64,000 nt of DNA from Deltaproteobacteria bacterium (GCA_020060215.1 JAGVAP010000121.1:62001-126000); one strand, 5' to 3'. Shown: positions 1 through 9,525, counted from the stretch's first letter. The notes: generated by a model from the sequence alone, not told the origin. Numbers and translations are program-made.

Positions 1-921
1 CAGGCTGGAGAACTGGCGCGGATTTCCGGACGCTGCCGTAAGGCGCGGGTAGAAATCCGTGAACATGGCCCTCAGGATGACGGCCACATAGACGGACGAC
101 AGATTTGCGGCCGCCTGATAGATGCCGGTGGCCGACAGGCCCAGCTGCTTCAATACGAGGACCCGCAGGATGTAGGTGGTCCCCATCGTCATGAGCGATC
201 CGGCCATGAACGCGAATCCGAGCTTGAGGAGCGGTTTGGAATGGGACAGGACGGTCTGCCATTTCATCTCGCTGCGCTCCGCCTCGATATCTCGCGCGTA
301 CCACCAGCAGGTCAGGAGAAGCGAGCCGGACGCAGCCACGAGAAAGAGCGCGACCCCTTCCGTCCCGAAGAGGTAGATGATCGGAATACTCAGCAGGGTT
401 CCCCACAGGGCACCCAGGATGTTGATCTTGGCCAGATCGCCGATTCGTCGCATGCCCTGGATGAGGGCAATCTGCCCTCCGGAAACGGCCCCGAACAGGA
501 TCGTTGCGGAGAGGAGGACCAGGTCCCACGTATGGCCGGGATCTCCGAATGTCCAGAGACTGATCGGCTTGCTGAAAGCCAGCAGGAACACCAGCCCACC
601 GATCCCGAAGACCAGGGCGGCCCGCCTGACGCTGAAGACGGTTCGCGAGATGCCGGTTCGGTTTCCGGTCTCCACGTCCGCGGCCATCTGGCGGACGCCG
701 CTTTCACCGATGCCCATCCCGGAGATGGCTGTCAGGAGATTGGTGGTGGACAAGTAGATGCCCGCCAGACCGACTCCGGCGGGTCCGATCAGCAACGCGA
801 GGATCTTGGTCCGCAGGATGCCGAGGAGGATGGTCATGACCGACGATCCTCCCATGATGAACGTGGATTTCAGGATCTGTCTGTAAGACCTGCCGGCCCT
901 TTCATCCGCACTCTGCTGCAT
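1..921 (-). CDS. Polysaccharide flippase (Wzx/MATE-like), 3' end cut by window edge
   Basis: Reading down from 921 the frame stays open to base 1, giving about 307 residues with no stop, so the C-terminus lies outside the window. After a short soluble N-terminus (MQQSADERAGR) come hydrophobic helices. The segment KILALLIGPAGVGLAGIYLS, followed by the GMGIGESGVRQMAAD region, is typical of O-antigen/polysaccharide flippases of the Wzx/polysaccharide_synt family. Such proteins move undecaprenyl-linked glycans across the inner membrane. A later part, near residues 245-290, reads GTTYILRVLVLKQLGLSATG. The start at 921 has GGGG upstream, and an in-frame TGA lies further upstream. Family membership is fairly clear; the carried glycan is unknown. 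Confidence 0.8.
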   Translation of the reverse strand, partial: MQQSADERAGRSYRQILKSTFIMGGSSVMTILLGILRTKILALLIGPAGVGLAGIYLSTTNLLTAISGMGIGESGVRQMAADVETGNRTGISRTVFSVRRAALVFGIGGLVFLLAFSKPISLWTFGDPGHTWDLVLLSATILFGAVSGGQIALIQGMRRIGDLAKINILGALWGTLLSIPIIYLFGTEGVALFLVAASGSLLLTCWWYARDIEAERSEMKWQTVLSHSKPLLKLGFAFMAGSLMTMGTTYILRVLVLKQLGLSATGIYQAAANLSSVYVAVILRAMFTDFYPRLTAASGNPRQFSSL

Positions 922-956
922 CTGATCCCCGTGGAGAACGGCAGAAGCTCGTATGA

Positions 957-1000
957 TGTTGAAACCCCGGCCCTCTGGACCAGGTCAGAGACGATTGGCG
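957..1000. repeat. Dispersed repeat, copy 1
   Basis: The core GGCCCTCTGGACCAGGTC is found here and again at 39879-39896. Similarity extends on both sides: TGAAA and CCCGG precede it, and GAGA, ATTG and a CATATC-containing tail follow in both places. The two copies are about 39 kb apart, each next to an unrelated gene, as expected for a scattered intergenic element. The core contains the palindromic stretch GGTCCAGAGGGCC when read in reverse. Confidence 0.7.
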
Positions 1001-1284
1001 CGGCCGGGAAAGCATATCGAAGGGATGGGCTTCGAAGCCACGAAGCCATCTCTTGGCGTTCTCATCACCGGGCTTTTGGTTGTTTTTCCCCCATCTTCCA
1101 TCATTCCAGCACTCCAGGTGTCTTCATGTGCCCCATACCTATTAAGGCGCCACCGGATGTTGTCAATGAAAGATGCCGAATCGCAAGGGGGTTCAACAGG
1201 ATGGGCGGTCTTGAGGTGGAGGGCGGAAAAACGGACTTCCTTCCTGAACGCTGTGGAGCGTTCTCGATGCTCCGGCGTGTGTCG

Positions 1285-1300
1285 CAGGAGCAAGCTCCTG
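1285..1300. repeat. REP-like palindrome
   Basis: CAGGAGCAAGCTCCTG forms a 6-bp stem with a CAAG loop. The same AGGAGCAAGCTCCT core occurs at 47718-47731, in another intergenic region. Confidence 0.6.
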
Positions 1301-1360
1301 ACTGCAATCGGGGGATGGGTTCGGAAGCGGGCGTTGAATCGCAAACTCCATTCAGAACCC

Positions 1361-3100
1361 TTACGACCGGTGCGATTTCCCCTCAGGCGCAAGGACGTCG
1401 GCAAGTCTCCCTGCGAGGGCGTTCAAGTCGAATGGTTTCTGGATGAAGCCGTCGCAGCCCCGGTTCAGGATCTCCTGAGCCTGTCCGTCAAGGCTGTACC
1501 CGCTGGAGAGGAGCACCTTCACATGGGGGTTGATCTTGCGCATCCGGTCGAACGTCTCGCCTCCGCCCAGGTGAGGCATGATCATGTCCAGGATCACGAG
1601 GTCGATCTCTTTCTGGTGCGTTCCATAAACCCTCAGGGCCTCCTCGCCGCTGCCCGCAAGAAGGACGTTGTAGCCCAGCGCCGCCAGCATCTGGTTACCC
1701 AGGTCGAGAATCGTCTCCTCGTCATCGACGAAGAGGACCGTGCCGTTCCCTGCCGCGGTCCCGGACAGGGGGTCCTTCTTCTCCTTGCCCGGCTTCTCCC
1801 CCGTAGCCGGCAGATAGATCGAAAAGGTGGTTCCGCGTCCGAGGCTGGACTCCACGTCGATGTAGCCTCCATGGGCCTTGATAATGCCGTAGGATGAAGC
1901 GAGCCCCAGCCCGGTGCCTTTGGCCAGACCCTTGGTCGTGAAGAAGGGTTCGAAGATGTGCTCGAGGGTCTCCTTGTCCATGCCGTTCCCGGTGTCCCCG
2001 ATGCTCAACAGGACATAGTTCCCCGGCTTGGGCCTGTACGGCCGGCCCTCCATGTGGCCCTGGGTCACGTTCATGGTCCTGATATGGAGATCTCCTCCGA
2101 GAGGCATGGCATCGGCTGCATTGACATAGAGGTTGAAAACGACCTGTTCGATCTGACTCTGGTCGGCCCTCACTGCGGACAGCTCCTGGGCCAGATCATA
2201 GTGAACCCGGATCTCCTTTCTGGTCGAGCCGAAGGTCTCGGCCGTTTCCCGGACCACGTTGTTCAGGCTGATCGGCCTGGCCTCATACTTCCCTTCCATG
2301 GCATACCCGAGAAGCTGGCGGGTCAGCTCCGACCCGTTCCTCACCAGCTTCTCGATCACCTTGAGGTTGCCGTAGTGCTGGTGCTCGGGGCTCATATGCA
2401 GAAGCATCAAAGAGACATTTCCCAAGATCCCCATGAGGAGGTTGTTGAAGTTGTGTGCCATGCCGCCGGCCAGGGTGCCGAGGGATTTCATTCTCAGGGC
2501 CTGCTGGAGCTGAGCCCCGAGTCTGCCCCGTTCCTCCTCCGCCTTTTCCAGGTCGGTGACATCCAGCGCAAAGCCGATCATCCCGACCACCTTCCCGTTC
2601 GTCCCCACGTAGGGGATCCGGTCGATCAGGACGCGCCTCTTCCCCTGAGGGGTGATGATCGACTCCCGCCTGTTCAGGATGGGTTCTCCGGTCCTGATCA
2701 CCTCCAGGTCCAGTTCGTAGCTCTGGGGATCGTACTCGGGAAAGAGATCACTGTATTTTCGGCCCACCAGGCTGTTGAGCGGGCTCCCGACCGCCTTGGC
2801 GAAGTTCTTGTTGGCCCGGATGAGGTTCTGGTCCGCATCCTTGTAAAAGATAACGGCCGGCGAGGAATCGAGCATGATCTCCAGTTCGTGCGCCTTTTGC
2901 TCCAGGATCTTCTGGAGCCTCTGGACATCCCTGGTCCTCTCCGCCACCATGCTTTCGAGCCTGGAAACGATATCGAAATAGTTGGTGGTGGCGATCTCGT
3001 TCTCTTCCCTGGTAAGGCGGAGATCATTCCTCAGATGCTTGATCTGGGTTTCCAGGGTGGCGATCCTCTCCTGGAGCTGGATGTCCCGTTCCTCTTCCAT
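1361..3100 (-). CDS. PAS hybrid histidine kinase with C-terminal receiver
   Basis: 579 residues, no membrane segment. An N-terminal coiled coil (about 1-85) leads to a PAS domain with PAC (about 90-215, containing FYKDADQNLIRANK). Next is a HisKA domain with phospho-acceptor His in GTLAGGMAHNFNNLLMGI and a HATPase domain (N box NLYVNAADAM, GDTGNGMD, GTGLGLASS). A C-terminal receiver follows, with acidic VDDEE, phospho-acceptor Asp in VILDMIMP and Lys in QKPFD. The start ATG overlaps the TAA stop of the HDOD gene by one base (TAATG), so the two are translationally coupled. The pairing suggests the HDOD protein and kinase act in one pathway. The kinase may pass phosphate to its own receiver or to an unlinked partner. 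Confidence 0.9.
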   Translation of the reverse strand: MEEERDIQLQERIATLETQIKHLRNDLRLTREENEIATTNYFDIVSRLESMVAERTRDVQRLQKILEQKAHELEIMLDSSPAVIFYKDADQNLIRANKNFAKAVGSPLNSLVGRKYSDLFPEYDPQSYELDLEVIRTGEPILNRRESIITPQGKRRVLIDRIPYVGTNGKVVGMIGFALDVTDLEKAEEERGRLGAQLQQALRMKSLGTLAGGMAHNFNNLLMGILGNVSLMLLHMSPEHQHYGNLKVIEKLVRNGSELTRQLLGYAMEGKYEARPISLNNVVRETAETFGSTRKEIRVHYDLAQELSAVRADQSQIEQVVFNLYVNAADAMPLGGDLHIRTMNVTQGHMEGRPYRPKPGNYVLLSIGDTGNGMDKETLEHIFEPFFTTKGLAKGTGLGLASSYGIIKAHGGYIDVESSLGRGTTFSIYLPATGEKPGKEKKDPLSGTAAGNGTVLFVDDEETILDLGNQMLAALGYNVLLAGSGEEALRVYGTHQKEIDLVILDMIMPHLGGGETFDRMRKINPHVKVLLSSGYSLDGQAQEILNRGCDGFIQKPFDLNALAGRLADVLAPEGKSHRS

Positions 3101-3984
3101 TATCCGAAAAGCCCCTGCTCCTCCATCTGGATGATCTGTTCCTGGACGTCCTTGCTGATGAGCTCGAGGGCACGGCGCTCGATACCCGTCTCTTTCAGGC
3201 AGCGGCTGAAGGCGGCCGAATCGGTACAGGCGCCATCCTCCACGTGCCCGATCTTTTTTTCCTGGCAGAACGCGTCTGCAAGATAGAGGGTACAGACGAT
3301 CCTCGCATGGCGGGAGGGGGTCTTCGCGGGGCTGTGATGCTGACCGACGGCCGCGCAGAGCTCTTCGGGCATGTCCCAGCTGGCCAGGACCTCTTTTCCC
3401 AGTTGAGCGTGGTTGAAACCGAAGATCAGGTTCTCCGTCTCCGTGAACTCCTGATGGCGCCCTTTGGCGATCTCCAGCATCTCCTGAAACTGCTCGTGAC
3501 AGAACTGATCCTCTACAATGATGCCGATGTCGTGGAGCAGCCCGGCGGCATAGATGTTCTCGCCCCTTTCTCCGAACTCCCTGCGATAGATCATCTTCCC
3601 CATCATGGCTACGGCCACGGAATGCTTCCACAACGCAAGTCTGGAGTACCCGTCGGTGGCCGTTTCGCTGGAGAAGACGCTGCAGACCTTCTGGTTCAAG
3701 GCCAGTTCCTTGATCGCTTCGAACCCGATCCACAATACGGCCTTGAGGATTTCACCGATCTTGGAGGGAGGGGAATAGTAGGCGGAGTTTGCCACCTTCA
3801 GCACATGGGCCGTCAGCGGAGGGTCGACCTCGATCAGCTCTTTCAGGTCCTTGGCCGTGGACTTCGGATCATTGATGATCTTGAGAATGCCGGAGACGAC
3901 ATTCTTGATGGAGGAGATCTCGGACTCCTTCACCAGGTCCACGAGCTTCTGGAGGTCTTTCGAACCATCCGCCTGCGTAGTCAT
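3100..3984 (-). CDS. HDOD domain signalling protein
   Basis: 294 residues with one HDOD domain (about 15-220): IEVDPPLTAHVLKVANSAYY, then the HD-like GLLHDIGI and the FNHAQLGKEVLASWDMPEEL region. HDOD proteins are non-enzymatic relatives of HD hydrolases and usually serve in signalling, chemotaxis or second-messenger control. The start has AAGGAT five bases upstream. The gene precedes, and overlaps by one base, a PAS hybrid kinase, so it is the first gene of a two-gene operon. The HD dyad is retained but the complete metal-binding set of a true HD-GYP phosphodiesterase is not apparent; that is a judgement by eye. Confidence 0.85.
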   Translation of the reverse strand: MTTQADGSKDLQKLVDLVKESEISSIKNVVSGILKIINDPKSTAKDLKELIEVDPPLTAHVLKVANSAYYSPPSKIGEILKAVLWIGFEAIKELALNQKVCSVFSSETATDGYSRLALWKHSVAVAMMGKMIYRREFGERGENIYAAGLLHDIGIIVEDQFCHEQFQEMLEIAKGRHQEFTETENLIFGFNHAQLGKEVLASWDMPEELCAAVGQHHSPAKTPSRHARIVCTLYLADAFCQEKKIGHVEDGACTDSAAFSRCLKETGIERRALELISKDVQEQIIQMEEQGLFG

Positions 3985-4280
3985 GCCGATCCTTCTTGAT
4001 CGCGAATTTTCCCAAGGACCTCTGCCGTCCGCCCGACCGGACCGCAGGCAAAGACCGGCTGCCGGCCTCCCCCTCCCGATGCGGTGCCGCGGCCCCAGGC
4101 AAGAGATCTATGATTCAATCGGAATAATTGCGGCGCAACTTGAAAGGTTGTCTGCACTTTCTGTGAATGGGGGATCGGAGGGTTCCACGATGAACCGTCC
4201 AAAACTTCGTCCAGTGGGCCGGGTCAGAGCCAAATGGCTTTGACGGGGTGCACCGAAGCCGCCCCTCCACGGTCGAAGCT

Positions 4281-7200
4281 TTACTCTTCCGGTCGAACGG
4301 CCCTCTTGAACCGCACTTCGAAGATCGTGTACAGGGTAGGGACGAAGATCAGCGTCAGGAGGGTGGAGATGGAGAGACCTCCGATCACGGCGATGGCCAT
4401 GGGTGCGTTCGATTCGGAGCCCTCCCCGAGACCGACGGCCATGGGGATGAGGCCCAGGATCGTGCAGAGGGTGGTCATCAGGATGGGACGCAGCCTTGTT
4501 CGCCCCCCGAGCACGACGGCCTCCTCGATCCCCATGCCCCGCGCCCGCAGCCGGTTCGTGTAATCGATCAGCAGGATGCCGTTGCTCACCACGATCCCCG
4601 CCATCATGATCACCCCCATGAAGGAGGTGACGGAGAGGTTGGTGTCGGTCAGGAAGAGGGCCCAGAGGACGCCGATCAGCCCCAGGGGTACGGAGAACAT
4701 GATGATGAACGGGTCCAGGAGGGACTTGAACTGGGAGGCCAGCACCATGTACACGAGGACCACCGCCAGGAGAAAGGCGCCCAGGAGCGCGATGAACGAT
4801 TCCTTCTGGCTTTCCACGGCCCCGGCCAGATTGATCTTGAAGTTGGGGGGGAGTTCCAGCCGGTCGAGCTTGGACTGGATCTCGGCCGCCACGCTTCCCA
4901 GATCGCGGCCGAACGTGTTCGCGGTCACGTGGATGATGCGCTGCTGGTACTTCCGCTCGATCTGGATCGGCCCGGCCCCCCTCGTGATTTCCGCGACATT
5001 GTCCAGGGGAATGGGCTGGCCCTGCGGGTTGAAGACGAAGATCTGACTCAGGTCGCTCAGGGAGGTCCGGTCCTTTTCCTGCGCCCGGACCGTGATGTCG
5101 TACTGGTTGCCCGTGTGGGGATCCGAGAAGATCGAGGCCTTGTATCCGTTGATGAAGGTCTGAACGGCCCTGGCCACCTGGGCCACGCTCAGCCCCATCA
5201 GGGCCGCCCTCACCCTGTCCACGACGATGTTCTGCTGCGGATAATCCTGCTCGCGGCTGATGCGGACGTCGGTTGCTCCCGGCGTGGAGCGGATCAGCGA
5301 CGCCACTTCCTGGGCGAGCTTCTCGGAAATGCGCAGGTCGTAGCCCAGGATCTCTACATCGAGGGGGCTTTCATTGCCGAACGAGATCAGCCTCTGCACA
5401 ATCCCTCCGGAGGAGAAGAAGACCTTCACCCCCGGGAACTCCTGCATGATCCTGGGCCGCAGTTTTTCCATCAGTTCGTCGGAGGTGAGTCTTCGCTCTC
5501 CCGGGTTCACCAGCCTGCAGCGGATCCAGCCCATGTGCGGACCGGTGTTCTGCGACCAGGCGGCCGAGACCGTCCCCGAGGGCATACCGAAGTTGACCTG
5601 GATCGCCCTGGTCTCATCGCCGATCGTCTTCTGGATAACCCCTTCCATCCGCGCCGCTACCTTCTCCGATTCCTCCAGCCGGGTGCCCACGGGCAGTTGC
5701 ACCACGAACCGGAACTGGCTCTCGTCCATGGATGGGAAGAACTCGCTTCCGATGAAGAAGTAGAGAGGCAGGCTGCCGATCAGCACGACCAGTACACTGA
5801 GGACTACGACCTTTTTCCGGTGGAGGGCCCAGCTCAGGACGGACTGGTACCCCGAATCGATCCTCTCGAATCCTGACCTGAGCTTCCATTTCCAGAGCTC
5901 CAGGGACGAAGGGGAGGAGGACAGGACCTCCTCGGTTTCCGGGTGCAGGTATTTGCGGGAGAGGACCGGGATGACCGTGAGAGACACGAAATAGGACGCG
6001 ATCAGGGAAAAGGCCACGGTGAGTGCGAGCGGGGTGAAGAGCAGCTTGGCGATCCCGGTGACGAACACGACGGGGAGGAATACGATGATGGTGGTGATCG
6101 TGGAGGCCAGCACGGCCATCCCCACCTCTCCGGATCCCTTGATAGCGGCCTCTTCCGGAGGGTCCCCGGCGCTCCGATGGCGGTAGATGTTTTCCAGCAC
6201 CACGATGGCATCGTCCACCAGGCGGCCGACGCCGAGCGCAAGCCCGCCCAGGGTGAAGACATTCAGGCTGAGGTCGAAGAAATAGAGAAGGCTGAAGGCG
6301 CAGACGATGGATATGGGTATGGAGAGGGAGACGATGACCGTGCTCCGAAGGTTGCGGAGAAAGATCAGGATGACCAGGATGGCGAGCGTTGCGCCGATCA
6401 GGGCTTCATGCTGGAGGTTCTTGATGGAGTTCCGGATGTAGACGGACTGGTCGAAGAGCTCCAGCATCTCCACCCCCGGGGGGAGAAGCTTCTGGATCTT
6501 GGGGAGGGCCTTGCGCACATCGTCCACCACCTGGATGGTGTTGGTTCCCGAGGTCTTCTGTACGGCTAGTGAGACCGCCGGCTGCCCGTTTACCCGGATC
6601 AGGTTGGTCTGTTCCTGGAAATCGTCCCTGACCTCGGCCACGTCGCGGAGATAGACGGGCTGCTTGCGGACATTGGAGACGATGACGTTCTCGATGGGCT
6701 TGACCAGGCTGAACTGGGTTTCCGTGAAGAGCCGGTAATCGAACGGACCGGCCTTAATGTCCCCGGAGGGAAGGATGAGATTCGCCTGCTGCACCGCCTG
6801 GACGATGGCGTCCGGTGAGAGATTGAAGGCCTGCAGCCGCTGACGGTCGAAATGGATCTGGATCTCCCGGACCTTCCCCCCCGAGACCCGGGCGGACGCG
6901 ATGTTGGGTACGTGCTCGATCTCGGGCCCGACCACGTTGTAGGCGAGGTCGTAGAGCTGCCCCTCGTTGAGCCCCCCTCCCATCAGGGTGATGAAGATGA
7001 CGGATATCTGGGAGACGTCGAATTTGCGGATGATGGGATAATGGACATCCTTGGGCAGGTCTCCATGGATCAGGTTGATCGCCTGGAGCACGTCGGATTG
7101 GGCGCCGTCGAGGTTCGTCCCCCAGTTGAGGTAGACGGTCACGACCGAGGTGCCCTGGCGGGAGATGGAGGAGACATACTTCACCCCGTTCACGGTGGAG

Positions 7201-7412
7201 ACCGCCTTCTCGACCGGGTAGGTGACCGTCCGTTCCACGTCCTGGGGATTGGCGCCCGGGTAAAAGGTGGCGACCGTGATGGACGGGTAGGTGATCTCCG
7301 GGAACATATCCACGGGCAGCTTGGAGAAGGAGATGATCCCCAGGATCATGGAGCCGAGGACCGCCATGAGGATGGTGATGGGATTACGAAGGGCGAATCG
7401 AGCTAGATTCAT
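4281..7412 (-). CDS. RND efflux permease, HAE1/AcrB family
   Basis: 1043 residues, the normal length for an inner-membrane RND pump. The N-terminus (MNLARFALRNPITILMAVLG) is a classic first helix, and the GRLVDDAIVVLENIYRH segment of helix 4 carries the paired Asp residues of the proton relay. A second half repeats the fold (FIMGVIMMAGIVVSNGILL region). It exports drugs, lipophilic compounds or metabolites by proton antiport with an adaptor and an outer-membrane channel. The adaptor gene lies directly upstream (7606-8859); no TolC-like gene is present in the window. Substrate unknown. Confidence 0.93.
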   Translation of the reverse strand: MNLARFALRNPITILMAVLGSMILGIISFSKLPVDMFPEITYPSITVATFYPGANPQDVERTVTYPVEKAVSTVNGVKYVSSISRQGTSVVTVYLNWGTNLDGAQSDVLQAINLIHGDLPKDVHYPIIRKFDVSQISVIFITLMGGGLNEGQLYDLAYNVVGPEIEHVPNIASARVSGGKVREIQIHFDRQRLQAFNLSPDAIVQAVQQANLILPSGDIKAGPFDYRLFTETQFSLVKPIENVIVSNVRKQPVYLRDVAEVRDDFQEQTNLIRVNGQPAVSLAVQKTSGTNTIQVVDDVRKALPKIQKLLPPGVEMLELFDQSVYIRNSIKNLQHEALIGATLAILVILIFLRNLRSTVIVSLSIPISIVCAFSLLYFFDLSLNVFTLGGLALGVGRLVDDAIVVLENIYRHRSAGDPPEEAAIKGSGEVGMAVLASTITTIIVFLPVVFVTGIAKLLFTPLALTVAFSLIASYFVSLTVIPVLSRKYLHPETEEVLSSSPSSLELWKWKLRSGFERIDSGYQSVLSWALHRKKVVVLSVLVVLIGSLPLYFFIGSEFFPSMDESQFRFVVQLPVGTRLEESEKVAARMEGVIQKTIGDETRAIQVNFGMPSGTVSAAWSQNTGPHMGWIRCRLVNPGERRLTSDELMEKLRPRIMQEFPGVKVFFSSGGIVQRLISFGNESPLDVEILGYDLRISEKLAQEVASLIRSTPGATDVRISREQDYPQQNIVVDRVRAALMGLSVAQVARAVQTFINGYKASIFSDPHTGNQYDITVRAQEKDRTSLSDLSQIFVFNPQGQPIPLDNVAEITRGAGPIQIERKYQQRIIHVTANTFGRDLGSVAAEIQSKLDRLELPPNFKINLAGAVESQKESFIALLGAFLLAVVLVYMVLASQFKSLLDPFIIMFSVPLGLIGVLWALFLTDTNLSVTSFMGVIMMAGIVVSNGILLIDYTNRLRARGMGIEEAVVLGGRTRLRPILMTTLCTILGLIPMAVGLGEGSESNAPMAIAVIGGLSISTLLTLIFVPTLYTIFEVRFKRAVRPEE

Positions 7413-7424
7413 GGGTATCTCTCA

Positions 7425-7560
7425 AACGAAATCCGAAATCCGAAGCACGAATTCCGAAACAATCGCAAAAGCTCAAAATCCAAATGACTAAAAAGAGCGC
7501 CATGCATTTCTGAGTAAACTCGCTTTGAAGATTCAATCATTCGTGCTTTGGTATTGTTTC
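7425..7560. repeat. AT-rich dispersed-repeat-like spacer between adaptor and pump genes
   Basis: This spacer is clearly poorer in GC than its surroundings and contains words such as AAATCCGAAATCCGAAGCAC and, further on, ATTCGTGCTTTG and TTGTTTCGGATTTG in the opposite sense. The words GCACGAAT and ATCCGAAACAA occur on both strands, forming an imperfect inverted arrangement. It resembles a scattered intergenic element; no second copy was seen in the window. Confidence 0.45.
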
Positions 7561-7605
7561 GGATTTGCTTTCGCCGGAAAACGCGTTCTTAACTCGGCAG
7601 GACCC

Positions 7606-8859
7606 CTATCTTGCCGGGTTCGTGCTTGACTGCAGGGATAACCTGACCTGGGCCCCGTCCTTCAGGGAGGTGTGCCCGGCCGTGAGCACCGTTTCCCCCG
7701 GGCTCAACCCCTCCAGGATCTCGATCACCGTGTCCCGGACCACGCCTTTTCGGACGGGCCTGCGAAAGGCCTGGCCGTCCTGGAGGACAAAGACGAAGTC
7801 CCGGTCCACTTCGGTGATGAGGCTCTGGATCGGCACCAGGACGGCCGTCGGGTTGGAGCGGAGGATGATCTCGGCCCTTCCGAACATGCCCGGTTTGAGT
7901 AGGAAATCCGGGTTGGGGATGGCGATCTGGATCTCCGCGGTTCGGGACTGGAGGTCCAGTGCGGGGTTGATGATCTCGATGGTGCCGTGAAAGACCCGGT
8001 CCGGGAAGACCGCGATGGTGATCTTCACGGGCTGGCCCTTCTGCAGGTGAATGAGCTCCCTTTCGATGACATGGACCACCATCTTCATCTCGCTCAGATC
8101 CATCAGGCAGAGGATAGGGGTGGAGTCTTTGACCATGGTGCCCGGATCCACGAACCGCTTGGTGACACCCCCCTTGATGGGGGAGAGGATGATCAGGTTT
8201 GCGAGCTGGGCCTGGTACAGGTCCAGGGCGGCCTTCGCCTGATTCACCTGGGCCTCGGCCAGGGCAATGTCGTTCTCCCAGGTCTTCTTGCCGAGGTTGT
8301 TCATGGCCAGGTCATAGGCCGCCTTGGCCACGTTGTACCTCATCCGGACCTCGTCCAGCTTCTGGCGGGCGATGAGATTCTTGTCGTGAAGGGCCTGGTT
8401 CCGATCGAGATCCACCTCGGCCAGTTCCATGTTGGCCTTGGCGTGCTGGATCTGGGCCAGGACGGTCTGCTGGGCCGTTGCCGTGACCTGCTTCAGCCGG
8501 GCCTTTGCAGCCTCGAGACTTGCCCGGGCCTGGGCGACCGCGGCCTCGGCCTCCCGCGTGTCGAGGGCGGCGATCTCCTGACCGACCTGGACCATGTCTC
8601 CCTCGCGCACATGGATGTTCCCGACCCACCCCTGGACCTTGGAGTAGATCGTCACCTGGCAGCTCGGGGCAATGTCGCCGTTGCGGGAGATCTTGTCTTC
8701 GATCAGCCCCTGGGCCGCGGGGGCGACCTCCACCAGCGGGGTCTGGCCCGCACCCCGCCTCTTCGGTTCTTCTCTCTTGGCCGAAATGACCTGGGCCGCC
8801 CGAAAGGCCCCAAGCCCTGCCAGCACCACAACGACCAGAATGATCACGGTCCTTTTCAT
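7606..8859 (-). CDS. RND efflux periplasmic adaptor (membrane fusion protein)
   Basis: 417 residues. An N-terminal signal/anchor helix (MKRTVIILVVVVLAGLGAF) is followed by a biotinyl-lipoyl hairpin domain (VQVGQEIAALDTREAEAAVA), a long coiled-coil hairpin rich in Ala, Gln and Lys (about 95-210), and a beta-barrel domain (PIKGGVTKRFVDPGTMV). It joins the inner-membrane RND pump to an outer-membrane channel. The ATG at 8859 is chosen because the signal helix begins there and GAGGA lies nine bases upstream; a start at 8925 would add 22 residues before the signal. It is followed by the RND permease gene, its partner. Confidence 0.92.
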   Translation of the reverse strand: MKRTVIILVVVVLAGLGAFRAAQVISAKREEPKRRGAGQTPLVEVAPAAQGLIEDKISRNGDIAPSCQVTIYSKVQGWVGNIHVREGDMVQVGQEIAALDTREAEAAVAQARASLEAAKARLKQVTATAQQTVLAQIQHAKANMELAEVDLDRNQALHDKNLIARQKLDEVRMRYNVAKAAYDLAMNNLGKKTWENDIALAEAQVNQAKAALDLYQAQLANLIILSPIKGGVTKRFVDPGTMVKDSTPILCLMDLSEMKMVVHVIERELIHLQKGQPVKITIAVFPDRVFHGTIEIINPALDLQSRTAEIQIAIPNPDFLLKPGMFGRAEIILRSNPTAVLVPIQSLITEVDRDFVFVLQDGQAFRRPVRKGVVRDTVIEILEGLSPGETVLTAGHTSLKDGAQVRLSLQSSTNPAR

Positions 8860-9021
8860 GTTTGCAGATCCTCGGGGGGAACGCTCCCCCTTATATTTGA
8901 AGAAGGAGTATAGGACAATCTCCAATAGGGGCCAAGGGGAATTCGGTTATGCGCTTGCGCTGCAGCAAAGGCAGGGGGTAAGATGGAAAAAACCGCAAAG
9001 GCTCGGAAGGACGCGAAGAAA

Positions 9022-9525
9022 ATGAAATCAACACCCATCCTGTCGGTCGTGGGGTTCTCGGGGTCCGGCAAGACCACCTACATCGAAAGGCTGATACCGG
9101 TCCTGGTCAGCCTGGGCCTCAAGGTGGGCGTGATCAAACACCACTCCCACGATTTTGAAATGGATATGCCCGGAAAGGATACGTGGCGCCACCGGAAGGC
9201 CGGGGCCGCGGTGACGGTGATCTCCTCACCCGCCCGAATCGGGATGGTCATGGAGGTGGACCACGATCATTCGCCCGAGGAGCTGGCACTCCTGATGAAG
9301 GGGGTGGACCTTATCCTGACCGAAGGGTACAAGAGAGGCCCCTTCCCGAAGATCGAGATCTTCCGGCCCGAGGCCACGGAGAACCAGACGCCCTTCTGTC
9401 TGGACGATCCCGAGCTGCTCGCGGTAGTGACCAGGGAGAGGCTCTCCCTGCCGGTGCCGGTCTTCGATTTCGAGGATCTGGAAGGGGTGGCCGGTCTGAT
9501 CGTCCGGAAGCTCGGCCTGAAATGA
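9022..9525 (+). CDS. mobB: Molybdopterin-guanine dinucleotide biosynthesis protein MobB
   Basis: 167 residues from the ATG at 9022, close to the usual MobB length. The P-loop GFSGSGKT follows about ten residues in, then KVGVIKHHSHDFEMDMPGKD and the LILTEGYKRGPFPKIEIFR motif that marks the family. MobB binds GTP and assists MobA in attaching GMP to molybdopterin, supplying bis-MGD for molybdo- or tungsto-enzymes. An upstream ATG at 8983 would add a lysine-rich 13-residue tail that is absent from typical MobB and resembles a scattered repeat, so the later start is preferred. No other cofactor genes are adjacent. Confidence 0.92.
   Translation: MKSTPILSVVGFSGSGKTTYIERLIPVLVSLGLKVGVIKHHSHDFEMDMPGKDTWRHRKAGAAVTVISSPARIGMVMEVDHDHSPEELALLMKGVDLILTEGYKRGPFPKIEIFRPEATENQTPFCLDDPELLAVVTRERLSLPVPVFDFEDLEGVAGLIVRKLGLK

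Larger units (their letters stand above)
922..1360. other. Non-coding stretch with dispersed repeats
   Basis: No convincing gene lies between the flippase start and the end of the hybrid kinase gene. The stretch holds a dispersed repeat near 957-1000 that recurs near 39867-39911, and a REP-like palindrome near 1285-1300. The flippase promoter should lie here but no clear -35/-10 pair was recognised. Confidence 0.6.

Noticed and set aside
241..1446. Long open frame on the plus strand opposite the flippase gene
   Set aside because: Its translation is rich in Arg, Gly, Asp and Gln without domain features, as expected for the shadow of a GC-rich gene; the minus strand gives a clear flippase.
3101..3733. 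Upstream extension of the hybrid kinase by about 210 codons
   Set aside because: It lies entirely within the HDOD gene in another frame; the ATG at 3100 in a TAATG overlap begins the recognisable coiled coil.
4248..5876. Long plus-strand open frame opposite the RND permease
   Set aside because: Composition of His, Asp, Gln and Pro typical of antisense frames; the permease is unambiguous.
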